NCBI RefSeq assembly: GCF_002934625.1
Contig: NZ_PTJD01000006.1
Coordinates: 1 to 64,000 of the forward strand
DNA: 64,000 nucleotides
From: Kineococcus xinjiangensis
GTDB lineage: Bacteria; Actinomycetota; Actinomycetes; Actinomycetales; Kineococcaceae
Reading direction: 5' to 3'
Shown here: piece after piece, positions 53,404 to 62,831 of the stretch
How the letters are laid out: each line of letters begins with the position of its first letter
Position numbering within the stretch: position 1 is the stretch's first letter
The notes under the pieces: model-generated
What the model was told of the DNA's origin: nothing
Seen by the model: the letters and a program-made list of their open reading frames with translations, nothing else
Database searches by the model: none
Program-made: the position numbers and the translations under genes

Positions 53404-54815
53404 TTCAGGAAGTCGGGGACGTCCAGGTCCTCCTCGTCGCGGCGGCCCCGCACCGGGCGCCGGCTCGCGGCGGAGGAGTCGTGGGGCAGCTCGATGACCC
53501 GCGGGACCTGCACCTGCTCCGGCGCCGGACGCGCCGGCTGCGGCTCCTCGCGCGGCAGCTCGATGTGCTGCTGCGGGTGGCTCGGAGCGTACGTCTGCGG
53601 GTCGGGCGAGTAGGGCGAGCGCTGCTGCTGGGCGTACTGCGGGGCGGGCGCCTGCTGGTAGGCCGGCTGCTGCGGGGCCACCGGCTGCGGAGCCGGCGCC
53701 TGCTGGTAGGCCGGCTGCTGCGGGGCCTCGTAGCGCGGCTGGGCGGGCGCCTCCTGCACCTGCTGCTGCGGCACGGGCTGGGGGGCCGGGCGGGAGGGGG
53801 GCACGGCGCTGCCGGTCACCCGCGGCGCGGCCTGGCCCAGCCCGCGCTCGTCGCGGCGGCGGGCGGGGGTGCCGCTGTCGAAGCCGGCGGCGATGACCGT
53901 GACGCGCACCTCGTCGCCGAGGGCGTCGTCGATGACCGCGCCGAAGATGATGTTGGCCTCCGGGTGGGCGGCCTCCTGCACCAGCCGGGCCGCCTCGTTG
54001 ATCTCGTAGAGACCGAGGTCGGAGCCGCCCTGGATGGACAGCAGCACGCCGTGCGCCCCGTCGATGCTCGCCTCGAGCAGCGGGGAGCTGATGGCGCTCT
54101 CGGCCGCCTGCACGGCGCGGTCGTCGCCGCGGGCCGAGCCGATGCCCATGAGGGCGCTTCCCGCACCCTGCATGACCGACTTCACGTCGGCGAAGTCCAG
54201 GTTGATGAGACCCGGGGTGGTGATCAGGTCGGTGATGCCCTGGACGCCGGAGAGCAGCACCTGGTCGGCGGACTTGAACGCGTCGAGGATGCTGACCTGC
54301 TTGTCGCTGATCGACAGCAGCCGGTCGTTGGGGATGACGATCAGGGTGTCGACCTCGTCGCGCAGCTCGGCGATGCCGGACTCCGCGGAGTTGGCGCGAC
54401 GGCGGCCCTCGAAGGTGAACGGGCGCGTCACGACGCCGATGGTCAGGGCACCGAGGGAACGGGCGATGCGCGCGACGACGGGCGCTCCACCGGTTCCGGT
54501 GCCGCCGCCCTCACCGGCGGTGACGAAGACCATGTCGGCCCCCTTGAGGACCTCCTCGATCTCCTCGGCGTGGTCCTCGGCGGCCTTGCGGCCCACCTCC
54601 GGGTCGGCGCCGGCGCCGAGACCGCGGGTGAGCTCGCGGCCGACGTCGAGCTTGACGTCGGCGTCGCTCATGAGGAGCGCCTGGGCGTCGGTGTTGACGG
54701 CGATGAACTCGACACCCTTCAGGCCGACCTCGATCATCCGGTTGACCGCGTTCACCCCGCCGCCGCCGACGCCGACGACCTTGATGACTGCCAGGTAGTT
54801 CTGCGGAGCTGCCAC
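53400..54815 (-). CDS. ftsZ: Cell division protein FtsZ
   Basis: Tubulin-like GTPase that forms the division ring. The 471-residue protein has the globular GTPase with the signature [12 protein letters not shown] (101-112), NLDFADVKS in the T7 loop and ends near residue 318. The linker to ~455 is Gln/Pro/Ala-rich with tandem [13 protein letters not shown] units, about twice the common linker length. The conserved C-terminal peptide DLDVPDFLK is present. The ATG start lies 142 bases after the predicted transcription start. pgeF is overlapped by 4 bases. Confidence 0.98.
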   Translation of the reverse strand: MAAPQNYLAVIKVVGVGGGGVNAVNRMIEVGLKGVEFIAVNTDAQALLMSDADVKLDVGRELTRGLGAGADPEVGRKAAEDHAEEIEEVLKGADMVFVTAGEGGGTGTGGAPVVARIARSLGALTIGVVTRPFTFEGRRRANSAESGIAELRDEVDTLIVIPNDRLLSISDKQVSILDAFKSADQVLLSGVQGITDLITTPGLINLDFADVKSVMQGAGSALMGIGSARGDDRAVQAAESAISSPLLEASIDGAHGVLLSIQGGSDLGLYEINEAARLVQEAAHPEANIIFGAVIDDALGDEVRVTVIAAGFDSGTPARRRDERGLGQAAPRVTGSAVPPSRPAPQPVPQQQVQEAPAQPRYEAPQQPAYQQAPAPQPVAPQQPAYQQAPAPQYAQQQRSPYSPDPQTYAPSHPQQHIELPREEPQPARPAPEQVQVPRVIELPHDSSAASRRPVRGRRDEEDLDVPDFLK

Positions 54816-54918
54816 GTGGAGTGCCTCTCGCCTCTCTCAGCTGATGTCTGTCCGGGACCGCGGGCCCGGGAGGCCGACTGCGCCTCCCCGGCCGGGGCGA
54901 TCCCGTGATGAACCTTCA

Positions 54919-54933
54919 CCCTCAGGTCGAGGG
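54919..54933 (-). promoter_or_regulatory. Conserved-looking hairpin in the ftsZ leader
   Basis: CCCTC/GAGGG with a 5-base loop lies about 104 bases before the ftsZ ATG, next to the palindrome GTTAACGTTAT (54933-54942). A similar short dyad precedes ftsZ in other actinobacteria as far as I recall. The 317-base gap (54816-55132) otherwise holds the promoter. Confidence 0.35.
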
Positions 54934-54963
54934 TTAACGTTATGTCATCGTTTCGCTCGGGTG

Positions 54964-54993
54964 ACCGTAGAAGTCGGAGTGCACTGCGTGCAA
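54964..54993 (-). promoter_or_regulatory. Probable ftsZ promoter
   Basis: TTGCAC (54993-54988) and TACGGT (54969-54964) on the minus strand are 18 bases apart, giving a leader of about 142 bases. ftsZ therefore can be transcribed separately from the wall genes upstream. Confidence 0.6.
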
Positions 54994-55132
54994 CTGCCGA
55001 TCCGGCGTGTCGTCGCGGGGAGACCCCACTGGAAGCGGTAATGACCCACGTGCCACACTAGGTCACGAGCCGTGTCCTCACGATTCCCACCCGTGACCGG
55101 ACGCAACGCTCGACCAGACCTTGAGAGTCCCC

Positions 55133-56176
55133 TCAGGAGGACCGGACCGCCGGGTGGTCGGGCGCCGAGACGTCCAGCCGCTCCGCATCCCGGGTCGCCT
55201 CGGAGCGCAGCAGCACCGCCAGCACCTCCGCCTTGCGCGCCCCCCGCTCGGGGCTCCCCCAGTGCACCGTCGTCCCGCTGCGCAGCGTCAGCACCACCGA
55301 GTCCCGCGACCGCGCCCCGGTGCTTCCCACCTCGGCCCGCAGCTCCCGCGGCAGACCCCCCAGCACCTCCAGCACTGACCGCAGGGTCGCCCGGCCGGCC
55401 GTCGCCAGGTCCACGTCGACCAGCGGCACCGCGGCGGGCACGGTCTCCGACACCGCCAGCACCGTGCCCTCCTCGTCCACGACGCGGAACCGGCCGTCAC
55501 CGTTGGGCACCGCCGCCACCGCTCGCCGCTCCTGCACCCGCACGACCAGCCCGTCGGGCCAGTTCCGCTCCACCCGGACCTGCGCCACCAGGGGCAGCGC
55601 CGCCACCTCCGCCGCCAGGGCCGAGACGTCCACGCGCAGCAACTGCTCGCCGCGGCGGCGCTCCGCCAGCGCCAGGACGTCGCCCACCGGCACCCGCTCC
55701 GTCCCCGTCACCCGCACCTCCCGGACGGCGAAGGCCGGCACGGTCACGAGCAGCCACACCAGCACCCCGGCCAGCACCGCGACCACCGCGAGAGCGGCCA
55801 GCAGCCGGCCCCGCCAGCCCAGCGGACGCCACCGGGGACGCCGGCGCAGCGAGGACCCCGCCGCCCGGGCGACCGCGATGCTCCCCGCCCCGCGGCGCGA
55901 CCGCGTCGCGGGACTGCCCGCACCCGCCGCCCGCTCGCTGCGACGGCGCTGGGCGCTGCCGCCCGTCGGGCGCGGCGCCAGCGGGGACGGGGGCGCCCCC
56001 GCCCGCCCGCCCGCCTGCGAGGCACCGGAGCGCTCCCGTGCCGCTGCTGCGGGCCTCCTCCCCGGCCGGCCCGCCGCAGCGGCTGTCCTCGCGCCACCGG
56101 AGGGCTGCGGGACGGCCCCCTCCGGCGCCTGCGCGCCCCCCGGCGGGGTCCGCGGGGGCGTGGGGCGACGGTTCAC
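55133..56176 (-). CDS. ftsQ: Cell division protein FtsQ
   Basis: Bitopic division protein that links FtsB/FtsL with the ring. The 347-residue protein has a long disordered Arg/Pro/Ala-rich cytoplasmic tail (about 1-118), one membrane helix (about 122-146: LLAALAVVAVLAGVLVWLLVTVP) and a POTRA domain starting at FAVREVRVTGTERVP. The FtsQ beta domain follows (VRVERNWPDGLVVRVQERRAVA then AVRV-type strands). GTG start overlaps murC by 4 bases. Confidence 0.95.
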   Translation of the reverse strand: MNRRPTPPRTPPGGAQAPEGAVPQPSGGARTAAAAGRPGRRPAAAARERSGASQAGGRAGAPPSPLAPRPTGGSAQRRRSERAAGAGSPATRSRRGAGSIAVARAAGSSLRRRPRWRPLGWRGRLLAALAVVAVLAGVLVWLLVTVPAFAVREVRVTGTERVPVGDVLALAERRRGEQLLRVDVSALAAEVAALPLVAQVRVERNWPDGLVVRVQERRAVAAVPNGDGRFRVVDEEGTVLAVSETVPAAVPLVDVDLATAGRATLRSVLEVLGGLPRELRAEVGSTGARSRDSVVLTLRSGTTVHWGSPERGARKAEVLAVLLRSEATRDAERLDVSAPDHPAVRSS

Positions 56177-57594
56177 GGCCGCGCCCCGAGCGCGTCGAGC
56201 AGCCGGGGCCCGAGGTCCGTCACGTCACCCGCTCCCAGGGTCAGCACCACGTCGCCCGCCCGCGCCCGCCCGGCCAGGCGCGCCACGGCGGCCCCCCGGT
56301 CCGGCTCGTAGGCGACCGCGGCGGCGGGCAGCGCGACGGCGGACGCCACCAGCGCACCCGTCACGGCCGGGTCGGGGTCCTCCCGCGCGACGTAGACGTC
56401 GAGGACGACCACCTCGTCGGCCAGCGCCAGGGCCGCCCCGAAGTCCGCGGCGAAGATGCGCGTGCGGCTCACCAGGTGCGGCTGGAAGACGGCCAGCACC
56501 CGGCCACCCCCGGCCACCTCGCGGGCCGCGCGCAGCACGGCCCGGACCTCCGTCGGGTGGTGGGCGTAGTCGTCCACGACGCGCACGCCCGCCACCTCGC
56601 CCCGCAGCTCGAAGCGACGACGTGCCCCTCCGAACGTGGCGAGCCCCGCGAGGGCCTCCCCCGCCGCCGCGCCGAGCTCCACCGCCGCCGTCAGGGCGGC
56701 CGCCGCGTTGAGCGCGTTGTGCTCGCCCGGCACCCGCAACCGCAGCTCCCCCAGGCTGCCGGCAGCGGTGACGACCTCGGCGCGCACGCCCCCGCCCTCG
56801 GCGGTCAGCCCCAGCAGCCGGACGTCCGCTCCCTCGGCGCTGCCGTAGGTGCGGACCCGGACGCCCTCGGACCGGGCGAGCTCCGCCAGCCGCGCCGCCC
56901 CGGGGTCGTCGGCGCACGCCACGAGGACCCCGCCCGGCACGATCCGCCGGGTGAAGGCCGCGAACGCCTCCTCCACCGCCTCCGCCGTCCCGTAGTGGTC
57001 CAGGTGGTCCGGCTCCACGTTCGTAACGACCGCGACGGCCGGGGAGTACGCCAGGAAGGAGCCGTCGGACTCGTCCGCCTCCGCCACGAACACGTCCCCG
57101 CCGCCGTCGCGGGCTCCGCGGCCCTGCTGCGGCTGCCCAGGGGTCAGCTCCCCGCCGATGGCGTAGGAGGGGTCCAGACCGGCCTCCTGCAGGGCCACCG
57201 CGAGCATCGAGGACGTCGTCGTCTTCCCGTGCGTGCCGGCGACCGCCGCGGCCCGACGCCCCGCCATCAGCGCCGCGAGGGCCTGCGAGCGGTGCAGCAC
57301 CGCCAGGTCCCGGCGGCGGGCCTCGGCCAGCTCCGGGTTGGCCTCGCGCACCGCCGTGCTGACGACCACGGTGTCGGCGTCGCCGAGGTGCTCTGCGGCG
57401 TGGCCGACCTCCACGCGGGCGCCCGCCGCCCGCAAGTCCGCCAGCACCGCCGAGTCCCGGGCGTCGCTGCCGGAGACGGGGATCCCGCGCGCCAGCAGCA
57501 GCCGGGCGATGCCCGACATCCCGGCCCCGCCGATCCCGACGAAGTGCACGCGCCCGAGGGAGCCCAGCGCGTCCGGCCGCACGTCCGCGCTCAC
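56173..57594 (-). CDS. murC: UDP-N-acetylmuramate-L-alanine ligase
   Basis: ATP-dependent Mur ligase adding the first peptide residue to UDP-MurNAc. The 473-residue protein has the Rossmann start HFVGIGGAGMSGIARLLLARG, the P-loop AVAGTHGKTTTSSML, EADESDGSFL and NVEPDHLDHYG in the central domain, and VVDDYAHHPTEVRAVL in the C-terminal domain. GTG start overlaps the murG stop by 4 bases. Confidence 0.97.
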   Translation of the reverse strand: MSADVRPDALGSLGRVHFVGIGGAGMSGIARLLLARGIPVSGSDARDSAVLADLRAAGARVEVGHAAEHLGDADTVVVSTAVREANPELAEARRRDLAVLHRSQALAALMAGRRAAAVAGTHGKTTTSSMLAVALQEAGLDPSYAIGGELTPGQPQQGRGARDGGGDVFVAEADESDGSFLAYSPAVAVVTNVEPDHLDHYGTAEAVEEAFAAFTRRIVPGGVLVACADDPGAARLAELARSEGVRVRTYGSAEGADVRLLGLTAEGGGVRAEVVTAAGSLGELRLRVPGEHNALNAAAALTAAVELGAAAGEALAGLATFGGARRRFELRGEVAGVRVVDDYAHHPTEVRAVLRAAREVAGGGRVLAVFQPHLVSRTRIFAADFGAALALADEVVVLDVYVAREDPDPAVTGALVASAVALPAAAVAYEPDRGAAVARLAGRARAGDVVLTLGAGDVTDLGPRLLDALGARP

Positions 57595-58715
57595 GCGCCC
57601 GCCCCTCCGCCGGCCGCGGCGCGCTCCACCAGGTCGGCCAGTCGCTCGTCGCCGTCGTGCACGCCGAAGCGCGCCGCCACGGCGGCGGCCTCCTGCAGCC
57701 GCTGCGGGCTGCCCAGCAGCGGCAGCAGCTCGCGCCGCACCCAGTCCGCGTCCAGGGCGGCGTCCTCGACGAGCAGCCCACCGCCGGCCCGCACCACCGG
57801 CTCGGCGTTGCGGCGCTGCTCCCCGTTGCCGATCGGCAGCGGCACGTACACCGCGGGCAGGCCCAGGGCCGTCAGCTCGCTCACCGTCCCCGCACCGCTG
57901 CGGCAGGCCACGAGGTCGGCGGCGGCGTAGGCCAGGTGCATGGCGTCGACGTAGTCGCGCACGACGTACTGGCCCCGGTAGCGGCCCGGGTCCAGCTCCG
58001 GCAGCGGCACCGTCTTGCCCCGGCCGCTGACGTGCAGCACCTGCGCCCCCGTGGCCAGCAGCTCCCGCGCCGCCGAGCCCAGCACCTCGTTGAGCCGCTG
58101 GGCGCCCAGGGAGCCGCCCGTCACGAGCAGCGTGGGGCGGGCCGGGTCCAGCCCCAGCTCCTCCCGCGCCGCGCGCCGGCGCAGCTCGCGGTCCGGGGCT
58201 GCGGCCAGCTCCCGGATCTCCGCCCGCAGCGGCATGCCGACGTGCACGGCCCCGCGCAGGGGCGTGCCCTCGAACGTCACCGCCACGTGCGGGGTGAGCC
58301 GCGCGCCGAGGCGGTTGGCAATCCCCGGCAGGGAGTTCTGCTCGTGCACCACCACCGGCACCCGGCGGCGGCGCGCCGCGAGGTACGCCGGGGTCGCGAC
58401 GTAGCCACCGAAGCCCACGACGACGTCGGCGTCGATCCGCTCGATCGCGCGCTCGGCGGCCAGCACCGCCGCGCGCAGCCGCCCGGGCAGGCGCAGCAGG
58501 TCGGGCGACGGACGGCGCGGCAGCGGGACGCGGGGCACCACAGCCAGCTCGTAGCCGCGCTGCGGCACCAGCCGGGACTCCAGCCCCTCGGTGGTGCCGA
58601 GCGCCAGCACCCGGGTGGCGAGATCGCGACGACGCAGGCAGTCGGCCGTCGACAGCAGCGGCGCGACGTGCCCGGCGGTGCCGCCGCCGGCGAGCAGGAC
58701 GGACAGGCCGCTCAC
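57591..58715 (-). CDS. murG: UDP-GlcNAc:lipid I N-acetylglucosamine transferase
   Basis: GT28 glycosyltransferase that makes lipid II at the inner membrane face. The 374-residue protein has VLLAGGGTAGHVAPLL near the start, VVGFGGYVATPAYLAA, VVHEQNSLPGIANRL and the C-domain motifs VTGGSLGAQRLN and CRSGAGTVSELTALGLPAVYVPLP. GTG overlaps the ftsW stop. Confidence 0.97.
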   Translation of the reverse strand: MSGLSVLLAGGGTAGHVAPLLSTADCLRRRDLATRVLALGTTEGLESRLVPQRGYELAVVPRVPLPRRPSPDLLRLPGRLRAAVLAAERAIERIDADVVVGFGGYVATPAYLAARRRRVPVVVHEQNSLPGIANRLGARLTPHVAVTFEGTPLRGAVHVGMPLRAEIRELAAAPDRELRRRAAREELGLDPARPTLLVTGGSLGAQRLNEVLGSAARELLATGAQVLHVSGRGKTVPLPELDPGRYRGQYVVRDYVDAMHLAYAAADLVACRSGAGTVSELTALGLPAVYVPLPIGNGEQRRNAEPVVRAGGGLLVEDAALDADWVRRELLPLLGSPQRLQEAAAVAARFGVHDGDERLADLVERAAAGGGAGA

Positions 58716-60196
58716 CGCTGCTTCCCACCGGGGGCCGGGCTCCGCCGCCGCGCCTGCGGAGCCGTCTTCGGGGACTTCCTCACGGGGTTCTCGGCCTTCG
58801 CGCTCTTCGCCGGGGTGCCCCCGGCGGTTCGGGTGGGGCTCTGGGTGGGACGGGGAGCCCGGGTGCTGCCGGACGCGGGGCGGCGCGCACCGGAGCCGGC
58901 CTCCCGGGGGCGCGGCAGCACGGCCAGGGAGCGGCGCACGACCGACGGGCGCGTGCGCAGCGCCTCCGCGGCACCGGGCTCGGAGCGCGCGAACGCCAGC
59001 AGCACGCCGATGGCGGCCAGCACCATCACCAGCGCGGAACCGCCGCGGGAGATCAGCGGCAGCGGCACGCCGATGACCGGGAGCAGGTCCAGGACGACGC
59101 CGATGTTGACCATCGCCTGCCCGAGGATCCAGGTCATGATGCCGGCGGTGGCCAGCTTCACGAACATGTCCTCCGAGCGGCGCGCCAGGCGCAGGCAGGC
59201 CAGTCCGAGGACGGCGAACAGCAGCAGCACCACCAGCGTGCCGGGCAGGCCGAGCTCCTCGCCGATGATCGCGAAGATGTAGTCGTTGTCGGCCTCGGGC
59301 AGCCACTGCCACTTCTCCCGGCTGGCACCGAGCCCAACGCCCCACCAGCCGCCGGAGGCCAGGGCGTACTGGCCGTGCACGGGCTGCCACGCGTAGCCCT
59401 GCAGGTCGGCGCCCTGCACGGGCGTCCCGTCGAGCCACTGCGCCACGCGCCGCCGTCGGTTGTCGCTGACGGCGATCAGCAACACCGCGATGGCGGCACC
59501 GGCGGTACCGGCGAGCGCGAAGAACCGGAGCGGCACGCCGGCGACCCAGAGCATCCCCGCGACGATCATCATCATGACCATGGCGGTGCCCAGGTCGCGG
59601 CCGAGCAGCACCAACCCGACGGTCGTCGCCGCCGTGGGCAGCAGTGCCAGGACCAGGTGCCGCCACTCGTGCAACTGGTGCTGCTTGCGGACGAGGACGA
59701 GGGCGCAGCTGAGCACCAGGGCGAGCTTCAGCGCCTCCGACGGCTGCCCGGTGAAGGGACCGATGCGGATCCAGTTGAGGTTGCCCTTGACCGGCACGCC
59801 GATGCCGGGAACGAAGACCAGCAGCTGCAACCCGATCCCGGCCACCAGCAGCGGCAGGGCCAGCCGCTTCCAGCGCTGCACGCCCACCCGGCTGGCGACC
59901 AGCAGGGCGACGACGCCCACGACCGCGAACAGCGCCTGGTTCTGGAAGCCCGCGAAGACCGACTTGCCGTCCGCGAGCGACTTCACGCTCGAGCTGGACA
60001 GCACCATGACGAGGCCGATGACCACCAGCAGCGCCGTCGTGGCCAGGACCACGTAGTGGGTGGCGAGCGGGCTGTCCATGCGCCCGGCGTAGGAGCGCAG
60101 CCACGACAGCGCTCCCCCTGCGGCGGCGCGACCGGACCCGGCGATCTCCCCGGCCGTGCGCCGGGGGGGAACCGCGGCGCCCCCGCTGGCCGTCAC
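58712..60196 (-). CDS. ftsW: Peptidoglycan glycosyltransferase FtsW (SEDS family)
   Basis: Septal SEDS polymerase with about ten membrane helices. The 494-residue protein has LNWIRIGPFTGQPSEALKLALVL with the catalytic-region residues, LLGRDLGTAMVMMMI, GVGLGASREKWQWLPEADNDYIFAIIGEELG and VNIGVVLDLLPVIGVPLPLISRGGSALV. A ~100-residue Arg/Pro/Ser-rich C-terminal tail is cytoplasmic and unusually long. GTG overlaps the murD stop by 4 bases. Confidence 0.96.
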   Translation of the reverse strand: MTASGGAAVPPRRTAGEIAGSGRAAAGGALSWLRSYAGRMDSPLATHYVVLATTALLVVIGLVMVLSSSSVKSLADGKSVFAGFQNQALFAVVGVVALLVASRVGVQRWKRLALPLLVAGIGLQLLVFVPGIGVPVKGNLNWIRIGPFTGQPSEALKLALVLSCALVLVRKQHQLHEWRHLVLALLPTAATTVGLVLLGRDLGTAMVMMMIVAGMLWVAGVPLRFFALAGTAGAAIAVLLIAVSDNRRRRVAQWLDGTPVQGADLQGYAWQPVHGQYALASGGWWGVGLGASREKWQWLPEADNDYIFAIIGEELGLPGTLVVLLLFAVLGLACLRLARRSEDMFVKLATAGIMTWILGQAMVNIGVVLDLLPVIGVPLPLISRGGSALVMVLAAIGVLLAFARSEPGAAEALRTRPSVVRRSLAVLPRPREAGSGARRPASGSTRAPRPTQSPTRTAGGTPAKSAKAENPVRKSPKTAPQARRRSPAPGGKQR

Positions 60197-61749
60197 CGCT
60201 GTCCCCGGCGGCGCACGGCCGCGGCGAAGGCCCGCCCCCGGTGGGAGTAGGAGGTGAACTGGTCCATCGACGCGCACGCCGGCGCGAGCAGCACCGTGTC
60301 ACCGGGCTGCGCGAGGGCGGCGGCGCGCTCCACGACGGCGTCCATCAGCGAGTCCGGCAGCTGCTCCGGCGAGGCCTCCACGCCCCCAGTCTGCGGCGGC
60401 TCCACGGTCACCACCGGCACATCCGGCGCGTGTCGGGCCAGGGCCGCGGCGATCTCGTCGCGGTCGCGGCCGATGAGGACCGCGGCGCGCAGGCGGGAGG
60501 CGTGCGCGGCGACGAGGTCGTCGAAACGGGCGCCCTTGGCGAGACCGCCGGCGATCCAGACGATCGAGCCGAACGCCGCCAACGAGGCCGCGGCGGCGTG
60601 GGCGTTGGTGGCCTTGGAGTCGTCGACCCAGCGGACACCGCCCGCCTCGGCGACCTGCTCGACCCGGTGCGGCTGGGGGCGGAAGCCGCGCAGGCCGTCG
60701 CGCACCGCCGTGGGCGCCACCCCCGCGGCGCGGGCGAGCGCCGCGGCCGCCAGGGCGTTGTCGACTGTGTGCGGCGGCACGGGGGCGCCGTCGCGGGAGA
60801 GGTCGGCCAGGGTTCCCAGCTCGGCCGCGCTGGTGCGCCGCTCCGCCACGAAGGCGCGGTCGGCGAGGACGTCCTCGACGAGGCCGAGCATGCCCACCGA
60901 CGGGGTGCCGCGGGTGGTGCCGACGGCCCGGCAGCCCTCCTCGACCTCGGCCGCGCGCACGAGCTCCTCCGTGCGCGGGTCGGCCGTGGAGTACACGCAG
61001 GCCAGGCGGGTGTTCTCGTAGACCCGGCCCTTGGCGCCGGCGTAGGCGTCCAGGGAGCCGTGCCAGTCCAGGTGGTCGGGGGCGATGTTGAGGCACGCGC
61101 TGGCCAGCGGCCGCAGCGACGCCTCCGCGTCCGTCGACAGCCAGTGCAGCTGGAAGCTGGACAGCTCCACCGCGAGCACCTCGTAGGCGTCGGGGTGGCG
61201 CATGGCCTCGATCAGGGGGGTGCCGACGTTGCCCGCCGCCGCCGCCCGCAGCCCGCCCGCGCGCAGGACGGCCGCCGTCATCTCCACCGTCGTGGTCTTG
61301 CCGTTGGTGCCCGTCAGCGTCAGCCAGGACGCCGCGCCGGCCTCCGGCCGCAGCCGCCACGCCAGCTCCACGTCGCCCCACACCGGCACCCCGGCCAGGG
61401 CGGCGCCGACGAGGAGGTCGGCGTCGGGGCGCCAGCCGGGCGAGGTGACGACGAGGTCGTAGCCGTCCCAGCCGCCGGGGGCCTCGCCGAGGGAGGCGGG
61501 CCCGAGGTGGACGCGACCGCCGAGCACCTCCAGCAGCTGCGCCTTCTCGCGCTCCGCCTCGCCCTCGCGGGCGTCGACCACGACCACCTCTGCGTCGTGC
61601 TCCAGGAGGGCGTCGGCGGCGGCGAAGCCGGACACGGCGATGCCGGTGACGAGGACGCGCAGCCCGGCCCAGTCCGAGGCCGCGGACCTGAGGCGGCGCA
61701 CCCGCTCGGTGTCCGCGGCGCGCGGCGCGGACAGCGGCCCGCCGCTCAC
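60193..61749 (-). CDS. murD: UDP-N-acetylmuramoylalanine-D-glutamate ligase
   Basis: Mur ligase adding D-Glu to UDP-MurNAc-L-Ala. The 518-residue protein has [20 protein letters not shown] at the N-terminus, P-loop [24 protein letters not shown] and the carbamylated-lysine region, then [35 protein letters not shown] in the C-domain. It is about 60 residues longer than many MurD proteins, mostly in surface loops. GTG start overlaps mraY. Confidence 0.96.
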   Translation of the reverse strand: MSGGPLSAPRAADTERVRRLRSAASDWAGLRVLVTGIAVSGFAAADALLEHDAEVVVVDAREGEAEREKAQLLEVLGGRVHLGPASLGEAPGGWDGYDLVVTSPGWRPDADLLVGAALAGVPVWGDVELAWRLRPEAGAASWLTLTGTNGKTTTVEMTAAVLRAGGLRAAAAGNVGTPLIEAMRHPDAYEVLAVELSSFQLHWLSTDAEASLRPLASACLNIAPDHLDWHGSLDAYAGAKGRVYENTRLACVYSTADPRTEELVRAAEVEEGCRAVGTTRGTPSVGMLGLVEDVLADRAFVAERRTSAAELGTLADLSRDGAPVPPHTVDNALAAAALARAAGVAPTAVRDGLRGFRPQPHRVEQVAEAGGVRWVDDSKATNAHAAAASLAAFGSIVWIAGGLAKGARFDDLVAAHASRLRAAVLIGRDRDEIAAALARHAPDVPVVTVEPPQTGGVEASPEQLPDSLMDAVVERAAALAQPGDTVLLAPACASMDQFTSYSHRGRAFAAAVRRRGQR

Positions 61750-62831
61750 GAGCCGACCACCCACTCGGCGTAGAAGACGCCGAGGCCGAGGGAGACGAAC
61801 AGCCCCGCGATGATCCAGAACCGGATGACGATGGTGACCTCGCCCCACCCGGCCAGTTCGAAGTGGTGCTGCAGCGGGGCCATCCGGAACACCCGTTTGC
61901 GGGTGAGCTTGAAGGAGGCCACCTGGATCATCACCGACAGGGTGATGATCACGAACAGGCCGCCCAGCAGCACGAGGAGCAGCTGCGTGCGGCTGAGGAT
62001 CGCCAGCGCCGCCAGGGCCCCGCCGAGCGCGAGGGAGCCCGTGTCCCCCATGAAGATCTTCGCCGGGGAGGCGTTCCACCACAGGAAGCCGAAGCAGGCG
62101 CCGAGCAGCGCCGCGGCCACGACCGCGAGGTCGCGGGGGTCGCGCACCTCGTAGCAGCCGCGCGCCTGGTCGGGGATCAGGCAGTTCTGGTTCGACTGGA
62201 ACGTCCCGATGAGGACGTAGGCGGCGAAGACCATCGTGCAGGCGCCGGTGGCGAGGCCGTCGAGGCCGTCGGTGAGGTTCACCCCGTTGCTGGTGCCCGC
62301 GATCATGATCAGGGCCCAGAGGACGAAGAGCCCCGTGCCGACGTACGTGCCTGCCTCGGCGAAGTCCAGCAGGGAGATGTCGCGCAGGAAGGAGATCTCC
62401 GTCGAGGCGGGCGTGCGGCCGGAGTCGGAGGGGAAGCGCAGCGCCAGCACGGCGAAGACCACGCCCACCAGGACCTGGCCGATCACCTTCGGCCCCGCCC
62501 GCAGGCCGAGACTCCGCTGCTTGGAGATCTTGATGAAGTCGTCGAGGAAGCCGACGACGCCCAGGCCCGTCATCAGGAACAGCACGAGCAGCCCCGAGGC
62601 GGTCGGCGGCCGCTGCGTCACCAGGTGCGCCACCGCGTAGGCACCCAGCGTCGAGAGGATGATGACCGCGCCGCCCATCGTGGGCGTGCCGCGCTTGGTG
62701 TGGTGGCTCGTGGGCCCGTCGTCGCGGACGAACTGCCCGTAGCCGCGGTGCACGAGCCAGCGGATGTACAGCGGCGTCCCGAAGAGCGCCAGGACGAGGG
62801 ACACCGCCGCAGCGATGAGGACGGTCCTCAC
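61746..62831 (-). CDS. mraY: Phospho-N-acetylmuramoyl-pentapeptide transferase
   Basis: Integral membrane enzyme that makes lipid I. The 361-residue protein has ten helices, with [22 protein letters not shown] early, [17 protein letters not shown] with catalytic Asp residues, [17 protein letters not shown] and the C-terminal [17 protein letters not shown]. Start overlaps the murF stop by 4 bases. Confidence 0.97.
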   Translation of the reverse strand: MRTVLIAAAVSLVLALFGTPLYIRWLVHRGYGQFVRDDGPTSHHTKRGTPTMGGAVIILSTLGAYAVAHLVTQRPPTASGLLVLFLMTGLGVVGFLDDFIKISKQRSLGLRAGPKVIGQVLVGVVFAVLALRFPSDSGRTPASTEISFLRDISLLDFAEAGTYVGTGLFVLWALIMIAGTSNGVNLTDGLDGLATGACTMVFAAYVLIGTFQSNQNCLIPDQARGCYEVRDPRDLAVVAAALLGACFGFLWWNASPAKIFMGDTGSLALGGALAALAILSRTQLLLVLLGGLFVIITLSVMIQVASFKLTRKRVFRMAPLQHHFELAGWGEVTIVIRFWIIAGLFVSLGLGVFYAEWVVGS

